In this document: positions 5,719-14,974 of the stretch, piece by piece | Position numbering within the stretch: the stretch's first letter is position 1 | How the letters are laid out: the number at the start of each line of letters is the position of its first letter | Origin: Bryobacterales bacterium | GTDB taxonomy: Bacteria > Acidobacteriota > Terriglobia > Bryobacterales > Bryobacteraceae | Assembly (NCBI GenBank): GCA_003142355.1 | Contig: PLMF01000374.1 | Location: 4,821 to 24,359, forward strand | Direction of reading: 5' to 3' | DNA: 19,539 bases | Notes under the pieces: model-generated | What the model was told of the DNA's origin: nothing | What the model saw: only the letters and a program-made list of their open reading frames with translations | Database searches by the model: none | Position numbers and translations under genes: made by a program

Positions 5719-7452
5719 ATGTCGACGTTGATGAGCGGCGCAAGAATGCTGGTGGAATGTCTGGTTCGGGAGGGTGTCGATTGCCTGTTCGGCTATCCAG
5801 GGGGAGTCACCATTCCGTTTTACGATGTCCTCTACGACCACCCCCTCCGTCACGTGCTGGTGCGCCACGAGGAGAATGCGGCGTTTGCCGCGGAGGGTTA
5901 CGCCCGCGCCACGGGCAAGGTGGGGGTCTGCTGCGCCACCTCCGGTCCTGGCGCCACCAACCTGACCACCGGGCTGGTGGACGCCATGATGGATTCCATC
6001 CCGGTGGTCGCCATCACCGGCCAGGTTACATCCAAGCTGATTGGCAGCGACGCTTTCCAGGAGGCCGATACCTTCGGCATCACGCGTCCCTGCACCAAGC
6101 ACAATTACCTGGTCAAGAAACTGGAAGACCTGGCGCAGACCATCCACGAAGCGTTCTACGTGGCGGGCAGCGGGCGCCCGGGTCCGGTGCTGGTGGATGT
6201 CACCAAGGATGTGCTGCAAGCCCAGGGCCACTATCAACAGGTGACGGCGGTTCACCTGCCGGGGTACCGGGTCTTCACCGAAGGCCACACCGGCCAGGTC
6301 CGCCGCGCGGCGCAACTCGTCCAGGAAGCCCAGCGGCCGCTGGTGTATGGTGGCGGCGGCATCATAGCGGCGGGCGCGGCAAAAGAACTGCGCGAGTTTG
6401 TCGAGTCGGCCGATTCGCCTGCGGTGCTCACCCTCATGGGTCTGGGTGCGCTGCCCTCCGAGCACCCCAATTTCATCAGCATGCCGGGCATGCACGGCAG
6501 CTACGCGGCCAACATGGCTTTGACCGAGTGCGACCTGCTGATCGCCTTGGGCGTGCGATTCGACGACCGCGTCACCGGGCGCCTGGCGGCATTTGCGCCG
6601 CACGCCAAGGTCATCCACGTGGACATCGATCCGGCGGAAATCGGCAAGAACCGCGCGCCCGACGTGCCCATCGTGGGCGATGTCAAGCGCGTTCTCACCA
6701 AGCTGAACAAGTTGCTGGCGGAGAACCGGACTGAGCCCGATGAAACGCTGCGGGCTGCCCGGCGGGCCTGGTGGCATCGCATCCGGCAGTGGAAACTGGA
6801 GCATCCGTTCGAGGCGCCGACGTCGGATACCGAGATCAAGCCGCAACATCTCATGGCCGAGATCGACCGGATTTCGGGCGGCCAGGCCATCATCGCTACG
6901 GACGTGGGGCAGCACCAGATGTGGGCGGCGCAGCTTGTCCGGTTCAACGAGCCTCGTCTTTGGCTCAGCTCCGGCGGTCTCGGCTCCATGGGTTTCGGGA
7001 TCCCCGCGGCCATCGGCGCGCAGTTCGCGCGTCCCGACAAGCTGGTCTTCGCCATCGTGGGGGACGGCGGGTTCCAGATGTCCATTCCCGAGCTGTCCAC
7101 CATCGCCAGCAACGGGCTGCCCATCAAGATCGTGGTGATGAACAACGGCCACCTCGGCATGGTGCGCCAGTGGCAGACGCTGTTCTTCAACAACCGGCTG
7201 AGCGCGGTCGAACTGGATGGTTTCCCCGACGCGGAAAAGCTGGCGGGCGCGTATGGTTTCAAGGGCAGAGTCATCGACAAGCCGTGGGAACTGGCGCCGG
7301 CGCTGGAAGAGGCCGTGGCGGAACCGGGCCCGTATCTTTTGAACGTGAAAGTCACGCCGTTCGAGTGCGTGTACCCCATGGTGCCCTCCGGCGCCGGGCT
7401 TGAGGAAATGGTGCTGGGGCCGCCGCAACCCGTGGCCGTGCCGGCGAAATAG
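5719..7452 (+). CDS. ilvB: Acetolactate (acetohydroxyacid) synthase, catalytic subunit
   Basis: This ThDP- and FAD-dependent enzyme condenses two pyruvates to acetolactate, or pyruvate with 2-ketobutyrate to acetohydroxybutyrate. It is the first common step to Val/Leu and Ile. The protein has 577 residues, normal for the family. Glu51 in RHEENAAFAAEGYARATG is the Glu that activates ThDP. SGPGATNL, SIPVVAITGQV and DAFQEADTFGITRP follow. The C-terminal ThDP/Mg site is GDGGFQMS (Gly448-Asp449-Gly450) with the Asn pair at 475-476. The ATG at 5719 is chosen because GAGG (5707-5710) lies 8 bases upstream. A TTG at 5686 also opens the frame but lies in the terminator's T-tract and cannot be the start. 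Expression is presumably set by the upstream attenuator. Confidence 0.96.
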   Translation: MSTLMSGARMLVECLVREGVDCLFGYPGGVTIPFYDVLYDHPLRHVLVRHEENAAFAAEGYARATGKVGVCCATSGPGATNLTTGLVDAMMDSIPVVAITGQVTSKLIGSDAFQEADTFGITRPCTKHNYLVKKLEDLAQTIHEAFYVAGSGRPGPVLVDVTKDVLQAQGHYQQVTAVHLPGYRVFTEGHTGQVRRAAQLVQEAQRPLVYGGGGIIAAGAAKELREFVESADSPAVLTLMGLGALPSEHPNFISMPGMHGSYAANMALTECDLLIALGVRFDDRVTGRLAAFAPHAKVIHVDIDPAEIGKNRAPDVPIVGDVKRVLTKLNKLLAENRTEPDETLRAARRAWWHRIRQWKLEHPFEAPTSDTEIKPQHLMAEIDRISGGQAIIATDVGQHQMWAAQLVRFNEPRLWLSSGGLGSMGFGIPAAIGAQFARPDKLVFAIVGDGGFQMSIPELSTIASNGLPIKIVVMNNGHLGMVRQWQTLFFNNRLSAVELDGFPDAEKLAGAYGFKGRVIDKPWELAPALEEAVAEPGPYLLNVKVTPFECVYPMVPSGAGLEEMVLGPPQPVAVPAK

Positions 7453-7465
7453 CGAGGAATGGATT

Positions 7466-8008
7466 ATGCTGCAAGTGATCTCCCTACTCCTGGAAAACAA
7501 GCCCGGGGCCCTGATGCGGGTCACCGGGCTGCTGAGCCAGCGCGGCTACAACATCGAGAGCTTGACGGTGGCGCGCACGCTCGACCCCGAACTCTCGCGC
7601 ATGACCATAGCGGTGGATGTGGACTCCACCCAGCGCCAGCAGGTGATCAAGCAGATGAACAAGCTGATCAACGTGCTGCAGGCCACCGACCTGACCGATT
7701 TGCCGGCGGTGGTGCGCGAGCTGGTGCTGGTGCGCATTCGCATGCCGCAGGAATCGCGCACGGCGGTGTTGAAAGAGGCCGAGATTTTCGGCGGGCGGAT
7801 CGTGGATTCCTCCACCGAGGGCTTTGCCATCGAAGCCACCGGCGATCCGGAGAAGTTGGGCGAGTTTATCGATGTGATGAACAGTTATGGCGAGATCGAA
7901 GTGACGCGCTCGGGCGCGCTGGCGATCGGCCTGGAGACCAAAAAGCTGCGGCTGCAGCCGCCCGTGCCCACCAAGGCAGGAACCAAGATGGAAGAAACAA
8001 TTTACTGA
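7466..8008 (+). CDS. ilvN: Acetolactate synthase, regulatory small subunit
   Basis: The 180-residue protein starts at ATG 7466, with GAGGA (7454-7458) 7 bases upstream and 13 bases after the ilvB stop. An N-terminal ACT domain (about residues 2-76) carries SLLLENKPGALMRVTGLL and RGYNIESLTV. In this family it binds valine at subunit interfaces and gives feedback inhibition. The C-terminal domain (about 85-160, from ELVLVRIRMP through SGALAIG) activates the large subunit. The length matches the ilvH/ilvN type of about 160-180 residues. It is the partner of the IlvB encoded just before it. Upstream in-frame codons from 7400 overlap ilvB and are not part of it. Confidence 0.95.
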   Translation: MLQVISLLLENKPGALMRVTGLLSQRGYNIESLTVARTLDPELSRMTIAVDVDSTQRQQVIKQMNKLINVLQATDLTDLPAVVRELVLVRIRMPQESRTAVLKEAEIFGGRIVDSSTEGFAIEATGDPEKLGEFIDVMNSYGEIEVTRSGALAIGLETKKLRLQPPVPTKAGTKMEETIY

Positions 8009-8015
8009 GTTAACC

Positions 8016-8041
8016 GAACCGCGACCGTCAGGGAGCGGTTC
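8016..8041 (+). promoter_or_regulatory. Intercistronic stem-loop between ilvN and ilvC
   Basis: GAACCGC (8016-8022) is exactly complementary to GCGGTTC (8035-8041) around a 12-base loop, in the 45-base gap between ilvN and ilvC. It has no T-tract. The ilvC ribosome-binding site GGAG (8044-8047) begins 2 bases after the stem. It could protect mRNA ends or affect ilvC initiation; either role is a guess. Confidence 0.45.
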
Positions 8042-8053
8042 TTGGAGCACACA

Positions 8054-9073
<1,020 letters not shown>

Positions 9074-9091
9074 CACCGGCGGCGGTGACAC

Positions 9092-10690
9092 ATGAAGATC
9101 TATACGTTCGATACAACTCTCCGGGACGGTACGCAGGGCGAATCCGTCTCTTTCTCCGTGGATGACAAGCTTGTCATTGCGCAGAAACTGGATGAGGTTG
9201 GCATCGACTACATCGAGGGCGGCTGGCCCGGGTCCAATCCCAAGGACAAGGAGTTCTTCAGCCGCGCCGTGGTGGAGCTGAAGCTCGAGCACGCCAAGCT
9301 GACGGCCTTCGGCTCCACCCGGTTTGCCAGGAATCCCGTCGAGGAGGACCGCAACGTGCGCGCGCTGGTGGAAGCGGGCACGCCGGTGGTATCCATCTTC
9401 GGGAAGACCTGGAACCTGCACGTGAAACGTGCCCTGGGCATCACCCCGGAGGAGAACCTCAAGCTCATTTCCGAAACCGTGAAGCATCTCAAGGGCCACG
9501 GCAAGGAGGTAGTCTACGACGCCGAGCATTTCTTCGACGGCTATGCCGCCAGCCCGGAGTACGCGCTCGAAACGCTGGCGGCGGCGCACCAGGCCGGCGC
9601 GGACGTGCTGTGTCTGTGCGACACCAACGGCGGCATGCTCACGGGGCGGCTGGCAGAGATCGTCGCCAAGGTCTGCCGGCGATTCGACGGCGTCATCGGC
9701 ATCCACACGCACAACGATTCGGATATGGCGGTGGCCAGCACCATCGCCGCGGTGGAGGCGGGCGCCACGCACGTGCAGGGCTGCATGAACGGCTACGGCG
9801 AGCGCTGCGGAAACGCCAATCTGGCCTCCGTCATCGCCAACCTCGAAATCAAACTGGGGCACACCACCGTGGGGCCGGAGAACCTGGCCAGCCTTTCTTC
9901 GGTCTGCCGGTTCATCGCGGAGCGGGCCAACCTGCCAATGCGCAACGATCAGCCGTTCGTGGGGAGGAGCGCGTTTGCCCACAAGGGCGGCGTGCACGTG
10001 AGCGCGGTTCTGAAAGATTCCGCGACTTACGAGCACGTCCCTCCGGAGACGGTGGGCAACCTGCAGCGCGTGCTGGTCAGCGATCTGTCGGGCCGTGGCA
10101 ATGTCCTCTACAAGCTGAAGCAGCTTGGCCTGGCGGACCGCCTCGATGAAAACGCGCGCGGCAAATTGCTCGAGCGCATCAAGCAGATGGAACACGAAGG
10201 CTACGAGCTGGAGGCGGCCGAAGGCACGTTCGAGCTGCTGGCGCGCGAGGCCTTGCACCCGGAGTTGCGCTTCTTCGAAGTGGAGAGCTACGACGTGGCC
10301 ACGCGCGGGTTTGGCGTAGCTGCCTCGCGCACCACCGCGGCCGTCACAGTGCTCGTCGGGGACGAGGTGATACCCGAGACAGCCATGGGGCACGGTCCAT
10401 TTAATGCGCTACACCTGTGCCTGCTGAAGTGCCTCACCAAGCAGTATCCGGATATCGCGGGGGTACACCTAAAGGATTACAAGGTACGGGTGATCAATTC
10501 GCAAAAAGACACGGCGGCGAAGGTGCGGGTGCTCGTCGAGTGGAGCTCTCATCAAAGGACTTGGTCGACGGTGGGAGTGTCGGACAACGTTATCGAAGCG
10601 AGTTGGAAGGCGCTGGTGGGGGCTATCCGGCTGGAGTTGATGAGGCTGACGGAGAAGGACGGCGGCAACGGGGCGGCAGTGGAAGATTAA
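9092..10690 (+). CDS. cimA: (R)-citramalate synthase
   Basis: The 532-residue protein belongs to the isopropylmalate/homocitrate synthase superfamily and has the features of the long citramalate synthase type. It opens DTTLRDGTQGESVSFSVDDK (Arg11-Asp12 active site, Glu17), then YIEGGWPGSNPKD. The metal-binding HTHND (His205, His207) and NGYGERCGNANL follow. The C-terminal 130 residues are a LeuA-type regulatory domain. Citramalate synthase joins pyruvate and acetyl-CoA, giving 2-ketobutyrate by the leu-type enzymes without threonine deaminase. It lies 18 bases after ilvC in the same operon, feeding the ketobutyrate that IlvBN uses for isoleucine. 2-isopropylmalate synthase is the closest alternative, but the GGWPGSNPKD stretch and operon favour citramalate. 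Confidence 0.92.
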   Translation: MKIYTFDTTLRDGTQGESVSFSVDDKLVIAQKLDEVGIDYIEGGWPGSNPKDKEFFSRAVVELKLEHAKLTAFGSTRFARNPVEEDRNVRALVEAGTPVVSIFGKTWNLHVKRALGITPEENLKLISETVKHLKGHGKEVVYDAEHFFDGYAASPEYALETLAAAHQAGADVLCLCDTNGGMLTGRLAEIVAKVCRRFDGVIGIHTHNDSDMAVASTIAAVEAGATHVQGCMNGYGERCGNANLASVIANLEIKLGHTTVGPENLASLSSVCRFIAERANLPMRNDQPFVGRSAFAHKGGVHVSAVLKDSATYEHVPPETVGNLQRVLVSDLSGRGNVLYKLKQLGLADRLDENARGKLLERIKQMEHEGYELEAAEGTFELLAREALHPELRFFEVESYDVATRGFGVAASRTTAAVTVLVGDEVIPETAMGHGPFNALHLCLLKCLTKQYPDIAGVHLKDYKVRVINSQKDTAAKVRVLVEWSSHQRTWSTVGVSDNVIEASWKALVGAIRLELMRLTEKDGGNGAAVED

Positions 10691-10707
10691 TGCGGGGGGC
10701 GTACCGC

Positions 10708-10983
10708 CTATCGCCCGGCTCTCTGCTCTTTTGTGTTGCCTCTTTGCCGCCGCGATTCGCGGACCATGCGCACGACATCTTGCTCGTTCTTGATGCCGAG
10801 TCTCTTCGCGTTGGCCTCGCCGTAAGCGAAAATATCCTGCCACGCCAGGCGCTCGCGTTGGTAGACCCGCAGTGCCTCGCGCATCAATTCGCTCATGGTG
10901 CGGTTCTCCTGCTTAGCAAGGGTCTCCGCGGCTTCGAGCATTTCGGCCGGCAAGGAGATTGAAACGACTCTGGTGTTCCGCAT
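10708..10983 (-). CDS. Ribbon-helix-helix (CopG-like) antitoxin-type regulator, toxin not present
   Basis: The 91-residue product begins MRNTRVVSISLPAEMLEAAE. This beta strand and helix form a ribbon-helix-helix DNA-binding domain, followed by a second helix NRTMSELMREALRVYQRE. The C-terminal part (YGEANAKRLGIKNEQDVVRM, ending in basic residues) resembles the toxin-binding tail of antitoxins usually paired with a PIN-domain toxin. No toxin follows: the next gene downstream is cimA on the opposite strand, 17 bases from this stop. The ATG at 10983 is chosen over the ATG at 11022 because the latter lies inside a good -10 box. It may be a solitary antitoxin acting as a regulator, or the remnant of a broken pair. 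The RHH call is firm; partner and target are unknown. Confidence 0.82.
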   Translation of the reverse strand: MRNTRVVSISLPAEMLEAAETLAKQENRTMSELMREALRVYQRERLAWQDIFAYGEANAKRLGIKNEQDVVRMVRESRRQRGNTKEQRAGR

Positions 10984-11017
10984 ACCGGGTGCCCCAGTTA
11001 ATACTCTGTCATAAATA

Positions 11018-11046
11018 TTCATAGCACACTTGGGCCACCAGATCAA
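11018..11046 (-). promoter_or_regulatory. Candidate promoter of the antitoxin-like gene
   Basis: On the minus strand TTGATC (11046-11041) and TATGAA (11023-11018) are separated by exactly 17 bases, each matching four of six consensus bases. Transcription would start near 11011, giving a leader of about 28 bases before the ATG at 10983. This is the main reason for preferring that start. Confidence 0.5.
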
Positions 11047-11192
11047 TAGGCACAAAGTGGGCGGCGTACGTATCCAGGCCGGTGGGGATCGAAGATGGAC
11101 TGCGCCCCGAAAGCCGGGGCGGTTGCCAGCGCTTGAGCCGCCAGCACCAGCGCCCAGATACCCGGAACCCGGTTTCGCCGAACCCGCCTCAT
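11043..11192 (-). CDS. Small secreted-peptide ORF or remnant of a secreted-protein gene
   Basis: A 49-residue frame opens with ATG at 11192, preceded by AGGAG with about 8 bases of spacing (positions 11201-11205). The N-terminus is a textbook signal peptide: an Arg-rich start (MRRVRRNR), a hydrophobic core IWALVLAAQALATA, and a cleavage site after AFGA (residue 30). The rest reads QSIFDPHRPGY and then turns basic before TGA. FGAQSIFDP also occurs at the signal-peptide junction of the glycosidase at 1535, with 23 of 27 bases identical. An alternative frame continues past the stop, from 11071 to 11011 (GLDTYAAHFVPIDLV...), so this may be the frameshifted start of a lost gene. A genuine short peptide is the other option. 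Confidence 0.45.
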   Translation of the reverse strand: MRRVRRNRVPGIWALVLAAQALATAPAFGAQSIFDPHRPGYVRRPLCAY

Positions 11193-11309
11193 GATTTCCG
11201 CTCCTGTCTAAGGACGCGGAGAAATCGGAGATTTAGGGACATGCCGGCGCCGCTGCCGCCCTATACCCGTTTGTGCGGTACAATCTTGCCATCCCTATCA
11301 GGAGAGTTT
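11193..11309. other. Divergent intergenic region between the small minus-strand ORF and the sigma factor gene
   Basis: Together with the small ORF and antitoxin leader this makes a stretch of over 300 bases without a confident gene. It holds the small ORF's ribosome-binding site at its left end. AAATC/GATTT (11222-11234) forms a short inverted repeat. TACAAT at 11279-11284 is a possible -10 for the sigma factor gene about 26 bases upstream of its start, without a recognisable -35. Nothing else is seen. Confidence 0.35.
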
Positions 11310-11882
11310 GTGGCGCCTTCAACTGGCGAAATCACCAGCTTGCTCGCCGCCATCAGGAGTGGCGACCCCAACGCGGAAGCGAACCTCGTGGTCCTGGTCT
11401 ACGACGAGTTCCGCGCCCTCGCCCGTCGCCACATGAGGCGGGAGCGTCCCGACCATACCCTCCAGCCCACCGCCCTGGTGCATGAAGCCTACCTGCGGCT
11501 GATGCGCGACTACCCCGCGGACTGGCAAAGCCGCGCGCACTTCTTCGCCGCCGCCTCCATCGTCATGCGGCGCATCCTGGTGGATCACGCTCGCCAGCGC
11601 GCCGCCGCCAAGCGCCCCGGAGGGAAGCAGAAGGTCGAACTCGACGGCCTCATGGCTTCCGCCAGCCCGCGAATCGAACAATTGCTCATTCTCGATCAAG
11701 CCCTTGACCGCCTGGCGGGATGGGACCGCCGCCAGGCCCGCCTCGTTGAAATGCTGTACTTCGGAGGCCTGACGGAGCAAGAGGCCGCGGAAGTGTTGGG
11801 CGTCTCGGTGCGCACCGTCAAGCGGGATTGGAGCGCCGCGCGCGCCTGGCTTCAGGCTCAACTCCGCGGGGAACCGGCATGA
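11310..11882 (+). CDS. ECF-type RNA polymerase sigma factor (acidobacterial/planctomycete 'X6' type)
   Basis: The 190-residue protein has sigma region 2 (about 15-90: EANLVVLVYDEFRALARRHM, HTLQPTALVHEAYLRLM) and region 4 (about 130-185: EMLYFGGLTEQEAAEVLGVS, VRTVKRDWSAARAWL). The QPTALVHEAYLRL signature marks the sigma subgroup often found beside Ser/Thr kinases. The GTG at 11310 is chosen because AGGAGAG (11300-11306) lies just before it; an in-frame ATG at 11240 has no such site and adds non-homologous residues. Its stop overlaps the start of the kinase gene by four bases (ATGA), so the two are translationally coupled. No anti-sigma factor is present; control by the kinase is a reasonable inference. 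Confidence 0.92.
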   Translation: MAPSTGEITSLLAAIRSGDPNAEANLVVLVYDEFRALARRHMRRERPDHTLQPTALVHEAYLRLMRDYPADWQSRAHFFAAASIVMRRILVDHARQRAAAKRPGGKQKVELDGLMASASPRIEQLLILDQALDRLAGWDRRQARLVEMLYFGGLTEQEAAEVLGVSVRTVKRDWSAARAWLQAQLRGEPA

Positions 11883-14800
11883 CTCCCGAACGATGGCAAA
11901 GGGTGAATGAAGTCTTTCACTCCGCCTGCGAGCAGCCCCCCTCGGAGGCGGATGCGTTCGCCCGCGCGGCCTGCGGCGACGACCGAGAGATGTATTCCGA
12001 GGTCCGCCGCATGTTGGACGAGCATGTCCGCGAGGGCTTTCTGGACCGCAGGCCATGGGCGCCGTCCGCGAGTGCGCCGCCGGTCTTCGCGGCTGGCCAG
12101 ATTGTCTCGGGCCGCTATCGCATCATTCGCTTTCTCAGCCGCGGCGGCATGGGAGAGGTATACGAAGCCGAAGACCTGGATCTGAAAGAGCGTGTGGCGC
12201 TCAAGACCTTGCTTCCCGAGATCGCCGCCGACGGGCGCATGATCAACCGCTTCAAGCAGGAGATCCAGCTTTCACGCAAGATCTCCCACCGCAACGTGTG
12301 CCGGGTTTTCGACCTGGCGCGGCATCCGGCCGATTCCTCCTCCCTGGAAATCATCTTCTTCCTCACCATGGAGTTTCTGGCGGGGGAAACCCTGGCCGAC
12401 AAACTCGAGCGCGAGAGCCGCCTGTCTCCCGATGCCGCTTTGCCGCTCCTCGAGCAGATGGCGGAAGCCCTGGATGCCGCCCACCGCGCGGGCGTCATCC
12501 ACCGCGATTTCAAGCCATCCAACGTGATGCTGGTCCCTTGCGCCGAAGGCCTGCGCGCGGTGGTGACCGATTTCGGCCTCGCCCGCAGCTTCGTTCCCAC
12601 GGGCGATACCACCGCCACTCAGACCGGCACGCTCATGGGGACGCTCGACTACATGGCGCCCGAGTTGCTGAGCGGCGGCGCCGCTTCCATTTCATCCGAC
12701 GTTTACGCCCTGGGCACGGTGGCCTACCAGATGGTCACGGGCTCTCTCCCGTTTGCATCCGGCACGCCGCTCGCCGGAGCTATTCTTCGGTCCAAGGCGG
12801 CAGCGCCTTCGCCGCGGTCCCTGGCGCCGGATCTGGATGCGGCGTGGGAACAAGCCATCCTCCGCGCGCTCGAGGCCGATCCCACACGCCGGTTCTCCCG
12901 CGCCAGCGACTTCCTGAAGGCCATTCACGGCGAGGCGCGTTCGGTCACGGTTGCCCTGCCCGCCATGACGCGGCGCCGAATCACGGGCGTGGTCCTCGCC
13001 GCGATTGTCGTGGCTGCCGGCGGCGTCGCCTGGCGCGCTTGGACCCGCTACCGCGGCCAACCGCCGCCCGAGGCCGCCATCTTCTACCACCAGGGCGTAG
13101 ACGACATCCATGCCGGCGCCTATTTCGCCGCTACCAAGGCGCTGGACCAAGCCGTGCGCATAGCGCCCCGCTTCAGCCTGGCGCATGCACGCCTCGCGGA
13201 AGCCTGGATGGAACTCGATGTTCCCGAGAAAGCCGGCAGGGAAATGCTCCTCGCCCGGCGCGAGGACAACTCCGCTCTCTCCGATCTGGACCGGCTCCAG
13301 ATCGAGGCCGTCGATCTCACCGTCACCCGTGAATTCGGCGCCGCTGCCGCCAAGTACGAACAGATGCGCAACCTAACCCCTCAAGAGGCCGACCTGGACC
13401 TCGACCTGGGCCGCGCCTATGACAAAGCCCTGCAACCCCCCAAGGCCATGGAGAGCTACCGCCGCGCTGCCGAAGGTCCGTCGCACAGTCCCGCCGCCTG
13501 GCTTCACCTCGCCACCCTTTATAGCCGGGCCTCGGATCGGGCCAAGGCTGAAGATGCCTTCCACCAGGCTGACGAGCTCTACCAACTCTCCAACAACCTC
13601 GCGGGCCTCACCGAAGTGGCTTACCAGCGTGGCATCGACGCCAATCGCCGCCGGCAACTCGGCGAAGCCGAGGCGGACCTCCGCAAGGCCATGGACACCG
13701 CTCGTCTGGCCGGAAACATCCACCAGGAAATTCGCGCCAAGCTCCAACTGGCCACCAATGCCTACCTTTCCGGCGATACCGCGCTGGCCGAGCGGTACAG
13801 CCGCGAGGCTCTCGATACCGCGCAAGGCAACCAGATGGAAGCCCTGGCGATCATCGGAGTTGTCAACCTGGGTAACGCTTATCTGCGGAAAGGCGATTTC
13901 AGCGGAGCCGAAAAGTATTACCAGGATGCCCTGGCCCTTGCCCGGCGTAATAGCTTGCACCGGTTGGCCGCCCTCAGTCTTCTTTCCCTGGCCGGGCTTC
14001 ACGACCAGCTCAAGCGCTCCGAGGATTCGGCCCGCGAAGCTCGCGAGGCGCTGGCCTATTACCAGTTCAACGGGTTCGCGCAAGAATCCTTCCAGTGCCT
14101 CACGCTGATTGGCCGCTCGGAGCGCGACCGTGGCAATTACGCGGCCGCGCTCGGCTCCTTTCAGCGTTTCCTGATCATGGCCGAAAAGTCCCAGGACCAC
14201 CTCCAGATGGCCCTCGCCCACGAGTCCCTTGGCGGCGTCCGCTTTGCCCAGGAACAGTATCCGGCAGCCTGGGAGCAGTTCCAGAAGAACCTGGAACTCA
14301 GTACCGACGCGGAACACATTGGCTACGCCGGCTTGTGGTGCGGCAACACGCTGCGGCTGCTGGGGCGCTATGCGGAGGCCCGTGCCATGTTTGAGCGAGT
14401 CGATCCCATGGCGGAAAAATTCCTCTCAATCCGCCTCAACCTGATGCAGGCCCGCGCTGAGATGGCGCTCAGCCGGAATCTCTACGCGGAGGCCGCCGCC
14501 ATCTCGCGCCGCGCTCTGGCGTCGGATGCCGGCCAGAATCCGCTCGCCACCTCCGACCTGAAGAGGATTCTCGGCCTCGCTCTGCTGGCCTCCGGCAACC
14601 GGGCAGAGGGCCTACGCGACTGCCAGGAATCGCTGGCCGCTGTCGCCAAGCTGAACGATGTAGCCGCGACATTGCGCTCGCGCCTGGCCTTGTTACGCGC
14701 CCGGCTCGAAACCGGCGCCCGCGCCGGCGCCCTCAACCTCCTCCACGATGCCGAGCCCGCGCTGGCCAGCCATCCGGAGTCCCGCTGGCGCGCGCTGGCA

Positions 14801-14962
14801 TGGATGGCCCGCGCCGGCCCACAGTACGCCGCCCCTGCCCGCGAGGCGCTCGATGACCTCGCCCGCCAGTGGGGAGCCGCGGCCTACCGCATCTATCTCA
14901 CACGCCCCGACGTGCAAGAACTTTCACGTCCCCTTTTGCAGTCAATTTCCGCAACTCAATAA
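11879..14962 (+). CDS. Transmembrane Ser/Thr protein kinase with C-terminal TPR repeats
   Basis: The 1027-residue protein has four parts. Residues 1-60 are the helical N-terminal segment typical of acidobacterial sigma-linked kinases (MTPERWQRVNEVFHSA). Residues 78-350 are a PknB-type kinase: Gly-rich loop SRGGMGEV, Lys109, catalytic HRDFKPSNV (Asp210), DFG (Asp231), then GTLDYMAPELLSG. The first glycine of the nucleotide loop is Ser87. One membrane segment (about 368-383, ITGVVLAAIVVAAGGVAW) follows an Arg-rich MTRRR. The outer part, about 390-1000, is rich in TPR-like helix pairs (for example GNAYLRKGDFSGAEKYYQDALA). It probably phosphorylates targets in the cytoplasm in response to an external or protein-bound signal. 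It is coupled to the sigma factor before it and followed 12 bases later by a secreted protein. Substrate unknown. Confidence 0.93.
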   Translation: MTPERWQRVNEVFHSACEQPPSEADAFARAACGDDREMYSEVRRMLDEHVREGFLDRRPWAPSASAPPVFAAGQIVSGRYRIIRFLSRGGMGEVYEAEDLDLKERVALKTLLPEIAADGRMINRFKQEIQLSRKISHRNVCRVFDLARHPADSSSLEIIFFLTMEFLAGETLADKLERESRLSPDAALPLLEQMAEALDAAHRAGVIHRDFKPSNVMLVPCAEGLRAVVTDFGLARSFVPTGDTTATQTGTLMGTLDYMAPELLSGGAASISSDVYALGTVAYQMVTGSLPFASGTPLAGAILRSKAAAPSPRSLAPDLDAAWEQAILRALEADPTRRFSRASDFLKAIHGEARSVTVALPAMTRRRITGVVLAAIVVAAGGVAWRAWTRYRGQPPPEAAIFYHQGVDDIHAGAYFAATKALDQAVRIAPRFSLAHARLAEAWMELDVPEKAGREMLLARREDNSALSDLDRLQIEAVDLTVTREFGAAAAKYEQMRNLTPQEADLDLDLGRAYDKALQPPKAMESYRRAAEGPSHSPAAWLHLATLYSRASDRAKAEDAFHQADELYQLSNNLAGLTEVAYQRGIDANRRRQLGEAEADLRKAMDTARLAGNIHQEIRAKLQLATNAYLSGDTALAERYSREALDTAQGNQMEALAIIGVVNLGNAYLRKGDFSGAEKYYQDALALARRNSLHRLAALSLLSLAGLHDQLKRSEDSAREAREALAYYQFNGFAQESFQCLTLIGRSERDRGNYAAALGSFQRFLIMAEKSQDHLQMALAHESLGGVRFAQEQYPAAWEQFQKNLELSTDAEHIGYAGLWCGNTLRLLGRYAEARAMFERVDPMAEKFLSIRLNLMQARAEMALSRNLYAEAAAISRRALASDAGQNPLATSDLKRILGLALLASGNRAEGLRDCQESLAAVAKLNDVAATLRSRLALLRARLETGARAGALNLLHDAEPALASHPESRWRALAWMARAGPQYAAPAREALDDLARQWGAAAYRIYLTRPDVQELSRPLLQSISATQ

Positions 14963-14974
14963 AAGGAGAACCTC

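Noticed and set aside
5689..7524. A 611-codon open frame on the minus strand opposite ilvB
   Set aside because: It runs through the terminator and opposite a textbook acetolactate synthase; composition is that of a shadow frame.
8042..8053. TTG at 8042 as the ilvC start
   Set aside because: It overlaps the GGAG that serves the ATG at 8054, and class I enzymes usually begin near that ATG.
10984..11055. Upstream starts (11055 and 11022) for the antitoxin-like gene
   Set aside because: The added residues are not antitoxin-like, and 11022 lies within the -10 box of the candidate promoter.
11082..11309. Longer sigma-factor frame starting upstream of 11310
   Set aside because: The frame is open but the extra residues do not resemble the family, and a strong AGGAGAG directly precedes the GTG at 11310.
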